64,000 nt of DNA from Petasospora fabianii (Eukaryota; Ascomycota; Saccharomycetes; Phaffomycetales; Wickerhamomycetaceae): the NCBI GenBank assembly GCA_022641835.1, contig CP048726.1:1-64000 (forward strand), read 5' to 3'. The position numbers and the translations under genes are program-made. The first letter of the stretch is position 1, and each line of letters starts with the position of its first letter. The notes under the pieces were generated by a model that did not search any database, had not been told where the DNA came from, and was given only the letters and a program-made list of their open reading frames with translations. Below, one piece after another: positions 18,637 to 29,464 of this stretch.

Positions 18637-19477
18637 CTACTCAAAATGGTTGGTCAGAAAGCACCCTCGTGAATGGAATGGGTCAAACGTCCGGGCTAAC
18701 ACCTTCTACCGCTCTGTGACTCGCGTCGTGCCTGGAACACGTAAACTGTTGTGTACACGTCGATGTGATCGAAACGCGGTGTCTGGATGTTTTTCACCTA
18801 AGCTACTTTTCGCGAACATGTCGTGGATGCTCACACCCCACAAAGCCCGAAATACTGCGTACTGCGGTATAGTTTTCCCGGGGAATGTCGGAGACGCTGC
18901 ACCAAAGCGCAAAAGAGGGCCCGGAACACACCGGGCTGCCCCGCAAACATACAAGAGGCAGCATCTTGACGGGCCGAGAGCAGAGCTTGTGGGGAAGAAG
19001 GGGTATAGTAAGAGCATATAAAGCTTGGTACTGATGGAAGTAGAAATTTTTTGATAAGCCCTTCTGTGGATGCTAATTTGCCGTAGAGTATAACTGCAAC
19101 ATACCCGGGCCAATTTTACCTGGCAAACCCCCGAGACCAATTTCTCCACACGCCTTTGCCGTTGTTCCGTTGATCCATAGCGCTTCGACCTCAACAGGCA
19201 AAGCAAAAACCGCCGACGCTTCTCCGCTCTAGCTTTCAGCTAGTCACCAAAAAACAACCACCGTTCAGCATTTTTCCGCCTTCAAACATATTGTCCTGGT
19301 TCCTGGTTCACGTTCACGTCCGTCAAGTCGTTAAACACCACTGCTTCCGAGAAACAAGCTGTCACCTTCAACGCTGCTCGCCACCAGCACCCGAAAAACC
19401 TCCGTTGACGACGCCAGCCGCCAGCCGCCAGCTTCTTTCTAGTCCCGAGGTAGGACTCCACCATTACAAGCTTCATC
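18637..19477. promoter_or_regulatory. ERS1/PDK divergent intergenic region
   Basis: 841 bp between divergent genes. It holds the two promoters and a CT/CCAGC-rich 5' flank just before the kinase gene. Open frames across it are out of context and show no recognisable domain. No RNA gene was identified. Confidence 0.45.
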
Positions 19478-20611
19478 ATGACAGCATCCTTGCTTAGATC
19501 TCAGATCACTAAGTACGCCAAATTACCGCCAACAGCCATCTCCCTCCGTGAGATGGTGCAAATGGGCCAACATCCCAACGAGGAGTCACTCTACCTTGCA
19601 AACAAGTTCATCGTTAGGGAGCTTCCTATACGGCTCGCTCACCGGATCGAGGAGCTCGATACACTACCCAACGGGCTTAACGAGATGCACTCCATCAACA
19701 AGGTCAAGAATTGGTACATCAAGTCATTTGATGACCTCACGCAGATCCAGGCAAAAGAGAACAACTCGCTGCCGAAATCGAGCTACAACAGAGGAGTGAC
19801 CGAGTCGTTGAAAACCATCAAGAAGAGACACGATCCAACTGTCGCTACCGTGGCCCAAGGTGTCATTGAATGGAAGCAATCCAAGAAACAAAACCTCATT
19901 GACCACTCGATCCAGTCATTTCTGGATCGGTTCTACATGTCAAGGATCGGTATCAGAATGTTGATTGGACAGAGCATTGCTATCAACGATGAACCGCCGA
20001 GAAAAGATTGGGTCGGTGTCGTTTGTACCAATACCAACGTTGGTGATGTTGCTCGTGATGCAATCGATAATGCCCGCTTCATATGTGAGGAGTATTATGG
20101 ATTATTCGAGGCCCCACAAGTTGAATTGTATTGTCCTGATGATTTATCATTCACTTATGTCCCAGGACACTTGATGCATATGCTTTTTGAAGTTTTGAAA
20201 AACTCTTTAAGAGCCACTGTGGAAACACAAGTGAAGAAGAACATTGCTCGTGGCTCTCCAGTATCTGATATTTCTGATCTTGAATTTCCTCCAGTTAAGG
20301 TGATTGTTGCTGACGGTAAGGAAGATATCACTATAAAGATTAGTGATGAAGGTGGTGGTATTGCAAGAAGCGCTGTTCCACTGGTTTGGACATACCTGTA
20401 CACTACGATGGAGCAAACTCCCGATTTAGATGCCAGTTACAACAAGACAGACTTTAGAGCCCCAATGGCCGGGTTTGGTTATGGTTTGGCCTTGAGTAGG
20501 CTTTATGCTCGTTATTTTGGTGGTGATCTCAAGCTCATTTCTATGGAGGGATATGGTACTGATGTCTACTTGCACTTGAACAAACTTGACACTAGTGAAA
20601 CACTCCAATAA
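19478..20611 (+). CDS. PKP1: Mitochondrial pyruvate dehydrogenase kinase
   Basis: A 377-residue protein of the PDK/BCKDK family, which phosphorylates the E1-alpha subunit of pyruvate dehydrogenase and switches it off. The N-terminal helical domain (residues 20-170) is followed by a GHKL ATPase fold. The fold has an N-box (EVLKN, 238-242), a G1 box DEGGG (290-294) and a G2 box GFGYGLALSRLYARYFGGDL (332-351). The first residues (TASLLRSQITKYAK) are basic and lack acids, which suits a mitochondrial presequence. Choice of PKP1 over PKP2 rests on compact size and closeness to canonical PDKs and is not certain. Confidence 0.9.
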   Translation: MTASLLRSQITKYAKLPPTAISLREMVQMGQHPNEESLYLANKFIVRELPIRLAHRIEELDTLPNGLNEMHSINKVKNWYIKSFDDLTQIQAKENNSLPKSSYNRGVTESLKTIKKRHDPTVATVAQGVIEWKQSKKQNLIDHSIQSFLDRFYMSRIGIRMLIGQSIAINDEPPRKDWVGVVCTNTNVGDVARDAIDNARFICEEYYGLFEAPQVELYCPDDLSFTYVPGHLMHMLFEVLKNSLRATVETQVKKNIARGSPVSDISDLEFPPVKVIVADGKEDITIKISDEGGGIARSAVPLVWTYLYTTMEQTPDLDASYNKTDFRAPMAGFGYGLALSRLYARYFGGDLKLISMEGYGTDVYLHLNKLDTSETLQ

Positions 20612-20960
20612 ATGGCTTGTGTAATCGTCCGTGATATTGATCAAGAAACATGGAGTGTAGATATTCGCTATATTATGCCGGTGATTGATGATCCATTGTA
20701 TCACTCACCGATCTTAAGATACTCGGCCCTAGACTTATAGTAAGACTACTTTAGCTTGGTAGTGATACAACAAAAAGCAGTAATCTTCAATGAAAAACAA
20801 TCTATAACAAAACAAATACAAAAACAGTACAAAAACTAAACAAGGACAATAAAAACAACACGACAAAATAAACCTAAACGCAAAGGGGTCCCGAAACGTA
20901 TACCTTGTAAAGAAACAAACCAATTACCAAAAGCTTAAGCCTAATCAAGTAACACCAAAA
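20612..20960. other. Convergent 3' spacer of PDK and RIM9
   Basis: 349 bp between two converging stops. An A-rich stretch at 20770-20880 likely contributes 3'-end formation signals for both genes. No gene seen. Confidence 0.45.
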
Positions 20961-22655
20961 TCAACGGAAGTTGTAAGGACTGTCGGCGGAAAGTGAAGCC
21001 GCTGGCAACTTGTTGCCAGATCCAATCCTTTTCTTATAAGCTGGACGGTATCCGGATGATGCTGGTGAAGCGGTACCCTTCTTGGCGTATGGCTTTTGGA
21101 ATGGAGCACCTCCAATGGCAAAATCAGGGTTTTGGGATAGTAAGTAGGCTGATGTATCTCTTACAGGAGCCTGTTGCTGCTGAGGAGTTGAAACAGGTGC
21201 AAACTGTGATTGCATCTGCGGTGGTGGTGGTTGTTGTTGGTATTGTTGTGGGGGATAGCTCCCAGTCGATGGAGGTCCACCTGGTCTTTGCTGTTGATAC
21301 GGGTTTTTCATGTAGTAGTCATTGGCTGGGTGTTGGCTGGATCCTTCTGGGAAAAGGCTTGGGCCCTGCTGGAAGCTTCTGTAGTATCTTGGGTTTGCAG
21401 CCCTCTGTGACACCGATGTGAAGTCAGAATCATTGTCATTGATATCGTTATCGTAATCGGTGTAATCCCCAGTATTTTGGGTCATTGGATCTGATCCAGT
21501 CGTGTTATGCAAGACTGAAAGAGGATATGGTGATGGGTCAGTGGTTGATGATTGATTTCCGTACTGCTGTGGATCTTGAGCCTGAATATCTTGGCTGTTA
21601 CCGTTACCAGCTCTACTAGATGGCAGCTGCTGTGAGCTATATTGTGTTTTTGGGTAAGCTGATGATGTAGCTGTTTCAGTCTTAACAGACTGTGGTAGGA
21701 AAGCTGGTGCTTCGGAGCGAACAGCACCACCTCTAGAGTAGTTTTGGGTAGACACCAAGTTAGGTGTACCATCAGAGTATGTTCCAGCTGAAGCGGAACC
21801 GGTTGGTGGAGCAGTAGTATCTGTGCCATAATCAAACTTTCTGGAAGTGGAGTTGCTGTTGCCCTGTCCCGTTCTGGAATAATCTTGCATAGACACCTTC
21901 TCAAAATGGTCACCACTGAGAGAAGAGTCGTCGGTAATCACTTTAATGGCTGGGTTTCCAGGGATGAATTTCTCGCCAGATCTTTGGTCGTAGCTTGTCG
22001 TGGAAGGCAGAGTGTTTAGCCTGAAATTCTCCTTGTGCTTAAAGTTATCACCATCGCTAAGGTCGGTCAGATTGTTATCCTCGCCCATTTCGTCATCATC
22101 AGAACGATCAGTTGGGGCGGTTCTCATGGCAAAGAACACAAGAGGAACGGAAACAAGATTGAGCACTGCTGATCCAATCAAGATCCAGGAAGGCCATCTG
22201 ACGTGTGGGTAAAAAAGCAAGAATGTAACGATGACGGTGAGGGCGGCACCGATGAAGGCAAGCAGAGAGACAATGAATGTAATAATGTAGAAGGCAGTGG
22301 ACTTACCAAACACACTGAAGTGGGCCAATAAGTTGAATAGCAAAGAGAGTAATGTCAATGCAGCGGTAATAGGTGTCACTATGAGGATCTTTATGAGAGT
22401 GTCTCTCGCGTTATCATCCATCTTCCAATCGTTCAACATAGTGATTCGGGACACTTTGTAAAAGGGTGATCCGGTGTCACATAAGTCTGGCTCCATGGTA
22501 GAACAGTATCCAAAGACTCCATAGCGAATGTATTCAGCTTCAGCGAGGCCAAATACGTTGGTAGCTGGAGGCGTAATTGTAGCAATGATAAGGAAGGCCA
22601 ACGAGATCAGGGAGAAGAGTACCACGATGGTGGAGCAGCCGAAAAGCAGACCCAT
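20961..22655 (-). CDS. RIM9: Rim9/PalI-type pH-signalling membrane protein
   Basis: A 564-residue protein with four membrane segments (about 9-29, 88-113, 120-149, 156-177), and cysteines in the first outer loop (YCSTMEPDLCD). This is the PalI/Rim9 layout. Rim9 acts at the plasma membrane with Rim21 and Dfg16 in the ambient-pH pathway that activates Rim101. A long cytosolic tail (about 180-564) is rich in Gln, Ser, Pro and Asn, with QQQ and PPPP runs near 490-510. Such long tails are usual in filamentous-type PalI but longer than S. cerevisiae Rim9. Start is the ATG at 22655 directly before the first membrane segment. Confidence 0.87.
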   Translation of the reverse strand: MGLLFGCSTIVVLFSLISLAFLIIATITPPATNVFGLAEAEYIRYGVFGYCSTMEPDLCDTGSPFYKVSRITMLNDWKMDDNARDTLIKILIVTPITAALTLLSLLFNLLAHFSVFGKSTAFYIITFIVSLLAFIGAALTVIVTFLLFYPHVRWPSWILIGSAVLNLVSVPLVFFAMRTAPTDRSDDDEMGEDNNLTDLSDGDNFKHKENFRLNTLPSTTSYDQRSGEKFIPGNPAIKVITDDSSLSGDHFEKVSMQDYSRTGQGNSNSTSRKFDYGTDTTAPPTGSASAGTYSDGTPNLVSTQNYSRGGAVRSEAPAFLPQSVKTETATSSAYPKTQYSSQQLPSSRAGNGNSQDIQAQDPQQYGNQSSTTDPSPYPLSVLHNTTGSDPMTQNTGDYTDYDNDINDNDSDFTSVSQRAANPRYYRSFQQGPSLFPEGSSQHPANDYYMKNPYQQQRPGGPPSTGSYPPQQYQQQPPPPQMQSQFAPVSTPQQQQAPVRDTSAYLLSQNPDFAIGGAPFQKPYAKKGTASPASSGYRPAYKKRIGSGNKLPAASLSADSPYNFR

Positions 22656-23318
22656 TGTAGCTGGACGTGGCTTTGAAAGAGGGAGGAGCAGGGTGTTCAG
22701 TGAGACAATGCTCTGTCTGGGTGGTAAGTGTGTCGTGGAGTGAGAGAATGAAAGCGGGGGCCGTCTACACTTGTCTTAATTGCCTAATCTTTCCTTAGCG
22801 AATGGGTGGGGTGTTGCCCTGTAGGGGCGAAACACAAAAAAAATAACACATGTGGCGCGCGCGTTCCTTCGTGATACGCGCGTTGTCGCGGTGAGCAGCG
22901 CTTGGCTGTAAACCTATTTGGGGGCGGAGTAGCGGATCCTTAGAATAACCCAGCGGTCCACTTCTACACGCGTCTTGTTCGCGTCAAACCTGTAACGTGT
23001 AACTTGTAACATGTAACATGTAACATGTAACATCTCCTCTTGGGGAGGAAAGTGTACTGACTGCTCTCATGATTGGAACAGAATAGCTAGGAATTGGGAG
23101 AGGGTACGGCCGTAATCATAGCAAACTACGAGGAAAGCCCCTGCATGGTTGCCTCGATTTCATCTGCAACTTGTGTTGTGTTACAGCCTCGCGAACCAAG
23201 ATCTAGCCCCTAACCCCTCTTAACCCAACAAGATGAGATTTCGCTTTCAAGGATTGTAATACTACACATCTCAATTCTTTATATCGTTCATAAATCATTA
23301 CACGTAGCTTAAGTCGAC
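22656..23318. promoter_or_regulatory. RIM9 promoter and FAB1 3' flank
   Basis: 663 bp between two minus-strand genes. It contains CGCG-rich elements at 22855-22895, an ACGCGT at about 22968, and a 7-bp tandem array at 22990-23031. No gene seen. Confidence 0.5.
22990..23031. repeat. Six-copy 7-bp tandem repeat (NTGTAAC)
   Basis: Six contiguous 7-bp units with the first base varying: c, g, t, a, a, a, each followed by TGTAAC. It lies 335-376 bp upstream of the RIM9 ATG. It may be a cluster of factor sites or a neutral microsatellite. Confidence 0.9.
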
Positions 23319-26300
23319 TCAATTGTTTTGTGCCTGTGCGCTACCCTGGTACCAGCTGTCAGGCACCATTAAAATGTATCTATCCATAGCTTCACGGAAA
23401 CGGTTCTTGTACTGACGTGGAGTCACAATTGTAGGAGCAAGCTTGGTGCTTCCACCAACAAGACCCTTCTCCTTAACCCAACTTTCCAACTTCTTGTCCC
23501 AAGTAAAAGTTCTAATACAGTCAATGATACCAGCAGTGAGTGTCTTGTTCTCATCATCGATACCGATAACAAGAGAGTAGTCCATCACGTTCATCTTTGC
23601 GAGGAAAAGGGTGTCGTTCCACAACGAGGCACGTAAAAGCTTCTTATCGTATTCACGCACAAACAACGGACTCTCGTAGATATACTCAACCATATTCTCA
23701 TCAAGCAGAACCTCATTCTCCTTACCAGTCTTTTGAACGTGTCTGTTTCTCATCGATCCCTTCAAGTCAAAAATTCGAAGATTCTTTCTATCAAAGAACA
23801 AGTTCTCCATGATCAGCACATTGGCCCTAAAAACCTTACCAGTATATGGATTTTTCATGTTGATCTGATAGAAACCAAAGATCTTGGCAATAGCTGTAGG
23901 CAAGTCATGGAACAAAGCCTGGGCCATGTACTCAAAATAACTTGATGCGAACTTCACAAACGAATCTAGCTCAGAACTAGACAACTCTTTAATAACAAGG
24001 CGATCATCAAGTGTCTTCAAGAAAACCGAACCACTCTTACCACCACTGGAATCCCACTTCACACATCTTGACAAACTCTGGATGAAATTCTCGTCAAGAC
24101 CGCATGTCCGACGGAAAGCATCAAACTGCTCTGCAAAGAAGATCTTGCATGAAAGCTGAGTGTCACCATCCTGGAACTGGTACTTCAAGTGAACAGCAGT
24201 CTTCTTGAGCATCACCGTCTCCCTATCCTGTGAGGTATCAATCTTCTGTGCGTAGTCTGATGTGCTCAAACAGAAGGCAATCAAGGAACTAGGTTCATCA
24301 TCACGAACAATCACATCGGAGTCAACAAAAATGTGCTCAGATGAAGAAAGTGGATACTCTAAAGGTTTCCACAAAGTGGCAGATCTGTCAGCCCAGAAGT
24401 TGGCAAGAGTTTTCATCAAAGAGACACGCTCAGTCTGAGGAATCTCATTCTTCAAAATATCCTCCTTGAATCCTGGTTCAAGCTCCTTACCTTGCTTACC
24501 AGCAGACACTGAAAGCTCAGACTCATGCGCACTTTTAGTGTCACTATTATCCACAGCAGAAGCCTCCAGCTCATCCTCGTTAACAGCATCCTTCACATTC
24601 TTGTAGATCTCAACAATTGGTTTGGACGAAGACACTGGAACCGCCTTGTACCGATTCTGAATTAACTTCAGCCTCTCCTTCTCACGCTGCATTTCAAACT
24701 CCTTCGACAATGTTTCAAAGTGGATTTGGTCAAAGTAGCTCGTCAACTTCATCACTTTACTGTCTCTTGAAGTCACCAATCCAGCAACGTTGGGGAAACT
24801 CTTCGAACGACCTTCCTTCAACTGGTCCTCAAGATCACTGGCTGAAAACCCGAGCTTAGGATGCGCTCTGAGAGGACTGTCCGTACCAGATGAGAGACCA
24901 GAAGTACTGACGTTTCTTTCAAAAGCCTTGACTCTTCCATTGTGAGAAATCTCGCCGCCACTTGACTGTCTAGACTTTGGAATGGTAGTAGGAGTTACAG
25001 TGGTGATACTTGCCGGCTTTACCACCTCCGTGGCAGGAGTAGCAACAGCATTCAAGGTCTTGCTGTCATTCTCTTGCTCGAGCAGCTTTTCAAAGCGATG
25101 AACCTCTTCAAAGACCTTGCCTTGCTTTGGACTGACCTTCTTGTTCTCAAAACTCATGGCTGAGTCATGTGACATGGCAGAAGAAGATGAGACTTTGCGT
25201 TCCTGAACATCTCTAGATGGTTGTTCAAGGTACTTGTTCTTTTCGGAGAGTGGTTCAGCACCTGTCTCCTTCTCATTTGTAGTCACTAGGATTTTCTCCT
25301 TCTCCGTTGGCTTCTCAGTCTCTACCTCCTTTTCAGTGCTCTTTTCAGTGTTCTTTGCAGTCTCCTTTTCTGCATCACCAGCATCGGTGCCCTCAGCTTT
25401 AGTAGCAGCATCAGCGTCATCTCTCTTCTCATCAGAATTATCAAGGAACAGTTTCTTCAACTGTAATGCGGTGATCCTAGCAATATCCTTCTCTGTCGGG
25501 AGGTAATTGGCCTCGAAGATAGCAAACTCAGCATCCCACTCAACGCTCAAATCCTGAACAAATCGCAACACAGAATTTAAGCGAAGGTGGTCACCTGGAT
25601 CGGTGGAGTTGTAAATCTCAACAATCTGCTTCTTAACATCATCTTGTTCCTCAGTCGCCTTTTTCTTCAGTTGCTCAATTCTTTTCTGGCCTTCCTCCAT
25701 CTTATCAGTGGAGATACTGTCAACTTTCACTCTGTTCAATCTGGCCATGACACTGTTGAAGAACTTCTCGGAGCTCTTCATGACGGTAGAGCGAAGCTCA
25801 ATTTTCAATCTCACGTTTGTCTTTGGCTTCCAGTTAAGCTTTGGTCTTGGTGTGATAAGCTCCAAGAGGTCAACTGTGGAGTACTCCATCCTCACAGTCA
25901 ATTCGTTATAGGTGAAATACTTGATGTGATCCTTCGAGAAATCATGAGAGCAGTTACCCAAGTTGGTCGTAGCATTTTTCTTGGTCCAGAAAAAGAGTTC
26001 GAGGAACTTACCGAAGGAGAACTTCCAGGTGGTGTCACTCATTGGCAAGAATGGAGAAGTGTGACCACATTGCTTGCAGTAGCTCCAGGTGAGCAACACG
26101 TTTTGTGGTATTGGAGTTCTTGGGGTGAATGGCTCAACCATGATGTCCACTTTAGCATTTCCATGGACATAGGTTCTGTAGTGATGCAGCTGAGTCCCAC
26201 CACAGCCTTCAGAACAGATATTGCCAGACGATGAGATCAAGTGGTCAACGTACTGACCTAGTGTCATGTCGTTGTCCCAGTAGTAGTCAATAGTTAGTGG

Positions 26301-29300
26301 ACTTGGACCAACACATGGAGTCGCATTCTTAGAAGATACCATGGAGTACAAGAAGGTTATGCTTTGATGTTTCTGAGGATCTAGCATGTCTGGTGAAAAA
26401 GAGCTAAAGAGGTCCCATTGTCTCTTTCTGATGGAGAATCTCTCTTCCAGAAGCTGGATTTTTCTGTCAACCAACGACCTAGCGATACGGTCTGTCTCCT
26501 CAGCTGAGACCTCAGCATCCACCAAGAATTTCTTGAGATCACCCAAGGTAGAGTCCAGCACCTCTTGAGATGACAAGTTGTCTCTATCAGCAACGGCGTT
26601 CTTCAGTGCGAGAGCAATTTCCCTGGCCTTCATCAGCAAGTATGGTGGAGCAAGTTCGACAGTTGGAGATGAAGAGAGGATACGCTTGTAGAACAACTCA
26701 AGGAAATCGTCACCAAAGATACCCAATGGTTTGAAATCTTTGTTTCTCATCGTGTTGTAAAAGTTCTGAGACAAGTATACAAAGCTGTCACGATAAAGTG
26801 CGGTCTCAAGTTGAAGATTGCAAACTGCGTAAACCATAAATTCAGCAGTCTCCTTAACCTTTCTCAGGAGGTCACCATCGCCACCACGGAGTAACAAAGT
26901 GCAGCCGAGTCTGTGATCACATCCATTTATGAAAATCATAGTCTTGGTAATGTTTTTATAGGCAAAAGTTTTGACGCTCAAAGAGCTACAGATACCGAGT
27001 CTCAAGTTCAGGGCCAGCTTATCCATAGAGATGGCAATATCAGCCTGTGTCAATCTTGCAACCCTCTCGATCACCTGCGGCTTCACGTTGTAAGCAACTG
27101 CAATGTTAGCCTCATCGAGAAGCTTGAGAGCTAATCCAGAGACTGAAGCACCAACGAGGAGAACATCGGGATTGAGAGCCAAAATTCTCCCCACAAGTTT
27201 ATGAATGAACTCCTTCTCTTGGTTAATCACTGGCTCAAGACTCATGAAATGCTGTCCGGATTTCTGATATTCCAACGGAAACATAATGAGAGCGATTCTT
27301 GGATTTTCAAACTTTTTTGGCATAGACTTGAGGGCGAATGTCTTGGAGAATATGACACCATCGATAGCCTTGGTGTCTCTAGGCTTACCACCTTCAAGTC
27401 TCTTGAGTTTCACATACTGTCTGATGTCCATGTTATCACCGGTCTTGACGTTGTACTGCACGTTTTCAACCTGCTGAAGGACAGGAACTAGAACATTTGT
27501 CCATGTGTCGACATCTGGAACCATCTCATCTTCCAAGTCTTGCTTTAAAAGATTCTTGAAATGCATTTCGCAAACATCATTCAGGCCGGTCTTGACAGAC
27601 TTGAGGTTGTCACTCAGCGTGCTTCCTTGCTGTTCCAAGGCCTGACTCGTGATTGTGTGGTTGATATCGCTATTGAGATGGGAGGAGGAGTATGCAAGGC
27701 CAATTTGTGGGCGACTTGCACTCTTGCTCTTGCGTCTGTTTCTCATACGATACAGCGATGCCTGTGCACGGTCCATAGAACGAGTATTAGAACGAGTGAC
27801 CCTGTTTTTAGGCTCGATAGAGGACGACTCTGGGGCATCGGAGCGATCGAGATGAAGTGCGGAGTATATAGACATTGAAATTTCATCCTCTGAGTCAGAA
27901 TGTTGTGGGGTGATGGACTTTGTCTCTTTTGGTGGCTCTGAATCGTCGCCAATGTTCGTACTGGAAGCCGTCAGTTCGTTGTTGAAGTTGAATGCACCAC
28001 TGAAGCGATGAGACTTCACATAGTCAGCAAACGTAGATGCGTCTTGGTTCAAGTTGTTGATGGTAAGATTAGAGGATGTGTTGAGATTGGTTGTGCTGTT
28101 GGTGGCTCCTTCCTCAGAAGCTCTGTAGGATCCAGTATAGTGACTAGGTCTGTCAAACGTCTTTCTTCTTCCAAAATTGGCGGTATGAAGAGAGACATTC
28201 TTCGAGTTGAAAGATCTTGAGACTGGTATTTCGACCGATTCTCCCTTTCTTGTAGCTGGGATGGCAAGACGAGGTGGTGGTGTAGGTGCTGTAAGGAATG
28301 ACTTACCATCTGTCTGTGGAGTCTCTGGGTGTAGGCTGTGAAGATCATCTTGGGCATTGCTTGTAGTTGGCACTATGTCCTGAGCCTGGGTCCGATCAGC
28401 ATAGCTTTCATCCACGATCGATGATTCATCACTCGAATCATTGTAGTCATTGGCAAAACTGAGACAGGTCTTGCAGACTCTCATCTTACCATTATGGTTG
28501 AACTTTTCACCAGAGATCAAGGTAGTGCACGCGCTGCAGAAGATCTGTCCGCAGATTCTGCAATGATGTTTTCTTCGGAATGTGGTAAAGAGACGCCCAC
28601 AGATGAAGCATTCGGATGATGTCTCATCCTTCATCCAGTACTCCTTTGAGAGTAGACCCGTGCCCTTACCATCCTTCTGCTTGTTGTTGAGGAATCCAAA
28701 GAGGAAACTCTTTGAGAATGAGGTAGCCAATGAGGATGTACTGATCTGTGAAGCGTTATCATCATCAAACCTGTAATGTGAGCTTGATAGTGGGTTTCTG
28801 TTGATGGCAAGTGGTATCACAGGGGACGTCTTGTCCTGCTGCGCGCCCCTGGTGGGGATGGTAAGGTTCGGTAATGCAGAGAGCCGTGAGGGAGCATTTA
28901 GTACTGATGGTGGACGCGAGGAATTTGGCTTGGCCAGACTGACAGAGCTGTCGACACTAGATAGTGTCGTTGCCGGTTCCAAAGTGTTGAGGAGCAATGC
29001 TCCTGACGTTGCCTTTACGGTGCTTGTGCCTTTCTTTCGACTGCCATTGTCTATAACGGTCGTAGCCGAGTTCATGAAGGAGGGCACGGACTTGGGCGGT
29101 GATGCCGCCGTGGTGGTCGAGGATGCTGTGGAATTCCCAATTACCATCTTTGAGGGCACTTCAAGAGGCGGGAGTGAGGGTATCGAGTGCATTGTGGAAA
29201 CTGGTTCATCCGTGTGGAGCGGAGAAGCTGTGTGAGGCGCGTCGGTCTCAGGGATGGTGTTTCCCGTTGTCGCCGCTCCTGCTTCTTGTGGGTCCGTATC

Positions 29301-29315
29301 GGGCTGCTGTGGCAT
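23319..29315 (-). CDS. FAB1: Phosphatidylinositol-3-phosphate 5-kinase
   Basis: A 1998-residue single-exon gene. Fab1 makes PI(3,5)P2 on the vacuole and endosome, controlling vacuole size, acidification and retrograde traffic. Domains in order: a Ser/Thr-rich N-terminus; a FYVE zinc finger with the RRKHHCR PI3P-binding core at about residues 247-253; a TCP-1/chaperonin-like domain around 640-900; a Cys-rich region with paired CxxC-type motifs; a Glu/Lys-rich acidic stretch near 1300-1360; and the C-terminal lipid kinase, with IKE, the MDYSLV motif and GIIDCIRTFTWDK. The frame opens eight codons earlier at a GTG (29339); the first ATG at 29315 is preferred. It is divergent from the glutaminyl cyclase gene 149 bp away. 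Confidence 0.96.
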   Translation of the reverse strand: MPQQPDTDPQEAGAATTGNTIPETDAPHTASPLHTDEPVSTMHSIPSLPPLEVPSKMVIGNSTASSTTTAASPPKSVPSFMNSATTVIDNGSRKKGTSTVKATSGALLLNTLEPATTLSSVDSSVSLAKPNSSRPPSVLNAPSRLSALPNLTIPTRGAQQDKTSPVIPLAINRNPLSSSHYRFDDDNASQISTSSLATSFSKSFLFGFLNNKQKDGKGTGLLSKEYWMKDETSSECFICGRLFTTFRRKHHCRICGQIFCSACTTLISGEKFNHNGKMRVCKTCLSFANDYNDSSDESSIVDESYADRTQAQDIVPTTSNAQDDLHSLHPETPQTDGKSFLTAPTPPPRLAIPATRKGESVEIPVSRSFNSKNVSLHTANFGRRKTFDRPSHYTGSYRASEEGATNSTTNLNTSSNLTINNLNQDASTFADYVKSHRFSGAFNFNNELTASSTNIGDDSEPPKETKSITPQHSDSEDEISMSIYSALHLDRSDAPESSSIEPKNRVTRSNTRSMDRAQASLYRMRNRRKSKSASRPQIGLAYSSSHLNSDINHTITSQALEQQGSTLSDNLKSVKTGLNDVCEMHFKNLLKQDLEDEMVPDVDTWTNVLVPVLQQVENVQYNVKTGDNMDIRQYVKLKRLEGGKPRDTKAIDGVIFSKTFALKSMPKKFENPRIALIMFPLEYQKSGQHFMSLEPVINQEKEFIHKLVGRILALNPDVLLVGASVSGLALKLLDEANIAVAYNVKPQVIERVARLTQADIAISMDKLALNLRLGICSSLSVKTFAYKNITKTMIFINGCDHRLGCTLLLRGGDGDLLRKVKETAEFMVYAVCNLQLETALYRDSFVYLSQNFYNTMRNKDFKPLGIFGDDFLELFYKRILSSSPTVELAPPYLLMKAREIALALKNAVADRDNLSSQEVLDSTLGDLKKFLVDAEVSAEETDRIARSLVDRKIQLLEERFSIRKRQWDLFSSFSPDMLDPQKHQSITFLYSMVSSKNATPCVGPSPLTIDYYWDNDMTLGQYVDHLISSSGNICSEGCGGTQLHHYRTYVHGNAKVDIMVEPFTPRTPIPQNVLLTWSYCKQCGHTSPFLPMSDTTWKFSFGKFLELFFWTKKNATTNLGNCSHDFSKDHIKYFTYNELTVRMEYSTVDLLELITPRPKLNWKPKTNVRLKIELRSTVMKSSEKFFNSVMARLNRVKVDSISTDKMEEGQKRIEQLKKKATEEQDDVKKQIVEIYNSTDPGDHLRLNSVLRFVQDLSVEWDAEFAIFEANYLPTEKDIARITALQLKKLFLDNSDEKRDDADAATKAEGTDAGDAEKETAKNTEKSTEKEVETEKPTEKEKILVTTNEKETGAEPLSEKNKYLEQPSRDVQERKVSSSSAMSHDSAMSFENKKVSPKQGKVFEEVHRFEKLLEQENDSKTLNAVATPATEVVKPASITTVTPTTIPKSRQSSGGEISHNGRVKAFERNVSTSGLSSGTDSPLRAHPKLGFSASDLEDQLKEGRSKSFPNVAGLVTSRDSKVMKLTSYFDQIHFETLSKEFEMQREKERLKLIQNRYKAVPVSSSKPIVEIYKNVKDAVNEDELEASAVDNSDTKSAHESELSVSAGKQGKELEPGFKEDILKNEIPQTERVSLMKTLANFWADRSATLWKPLEYPLSSSEHIFVDSDVIVRDDEPSSLIAFCLSTSDYAQKIDTSQDRETVMLKKTAVHLKYQFQDGDTQLSCKIFFAEQFDAFRRTCGLDENFIQSLSRCVKWDSSGGKSGSVFLKTLDDRLVIKELSSSELDSFVKFASSYFEYMAQALFHDLPTAIAKIFGFYQINMKNPYTGKVFRANVLIMENLFFDRKNLRIFDLKGSMRNRHVQKTGKENEVLLDENMVEYIYESPLFVREYDKKLLRASLWNDTLFLAKMNVMDYSLVIGIDDENKTLTAGIIDCIRTFTWDKKLESWVKEKGLVGGSTKLAPTIVTPRQYKNRFREAMDRYILMVPDSWYQGSAQAQNN

Positions 29316-29464
29316 ATTATCGTCGTCTCGGATGCTCACAGGGACCTTGACTCTGAAAGGTGTCCCTTTTAAGTCGTTTGTGAGTCTTTTGTTTGAGGTC
29401 TCTTGAAGTCTTTGTTAAAGACGCGGTCTATGTTTTGGTATTTCGGGCTTAGATTGAAAGCGCG

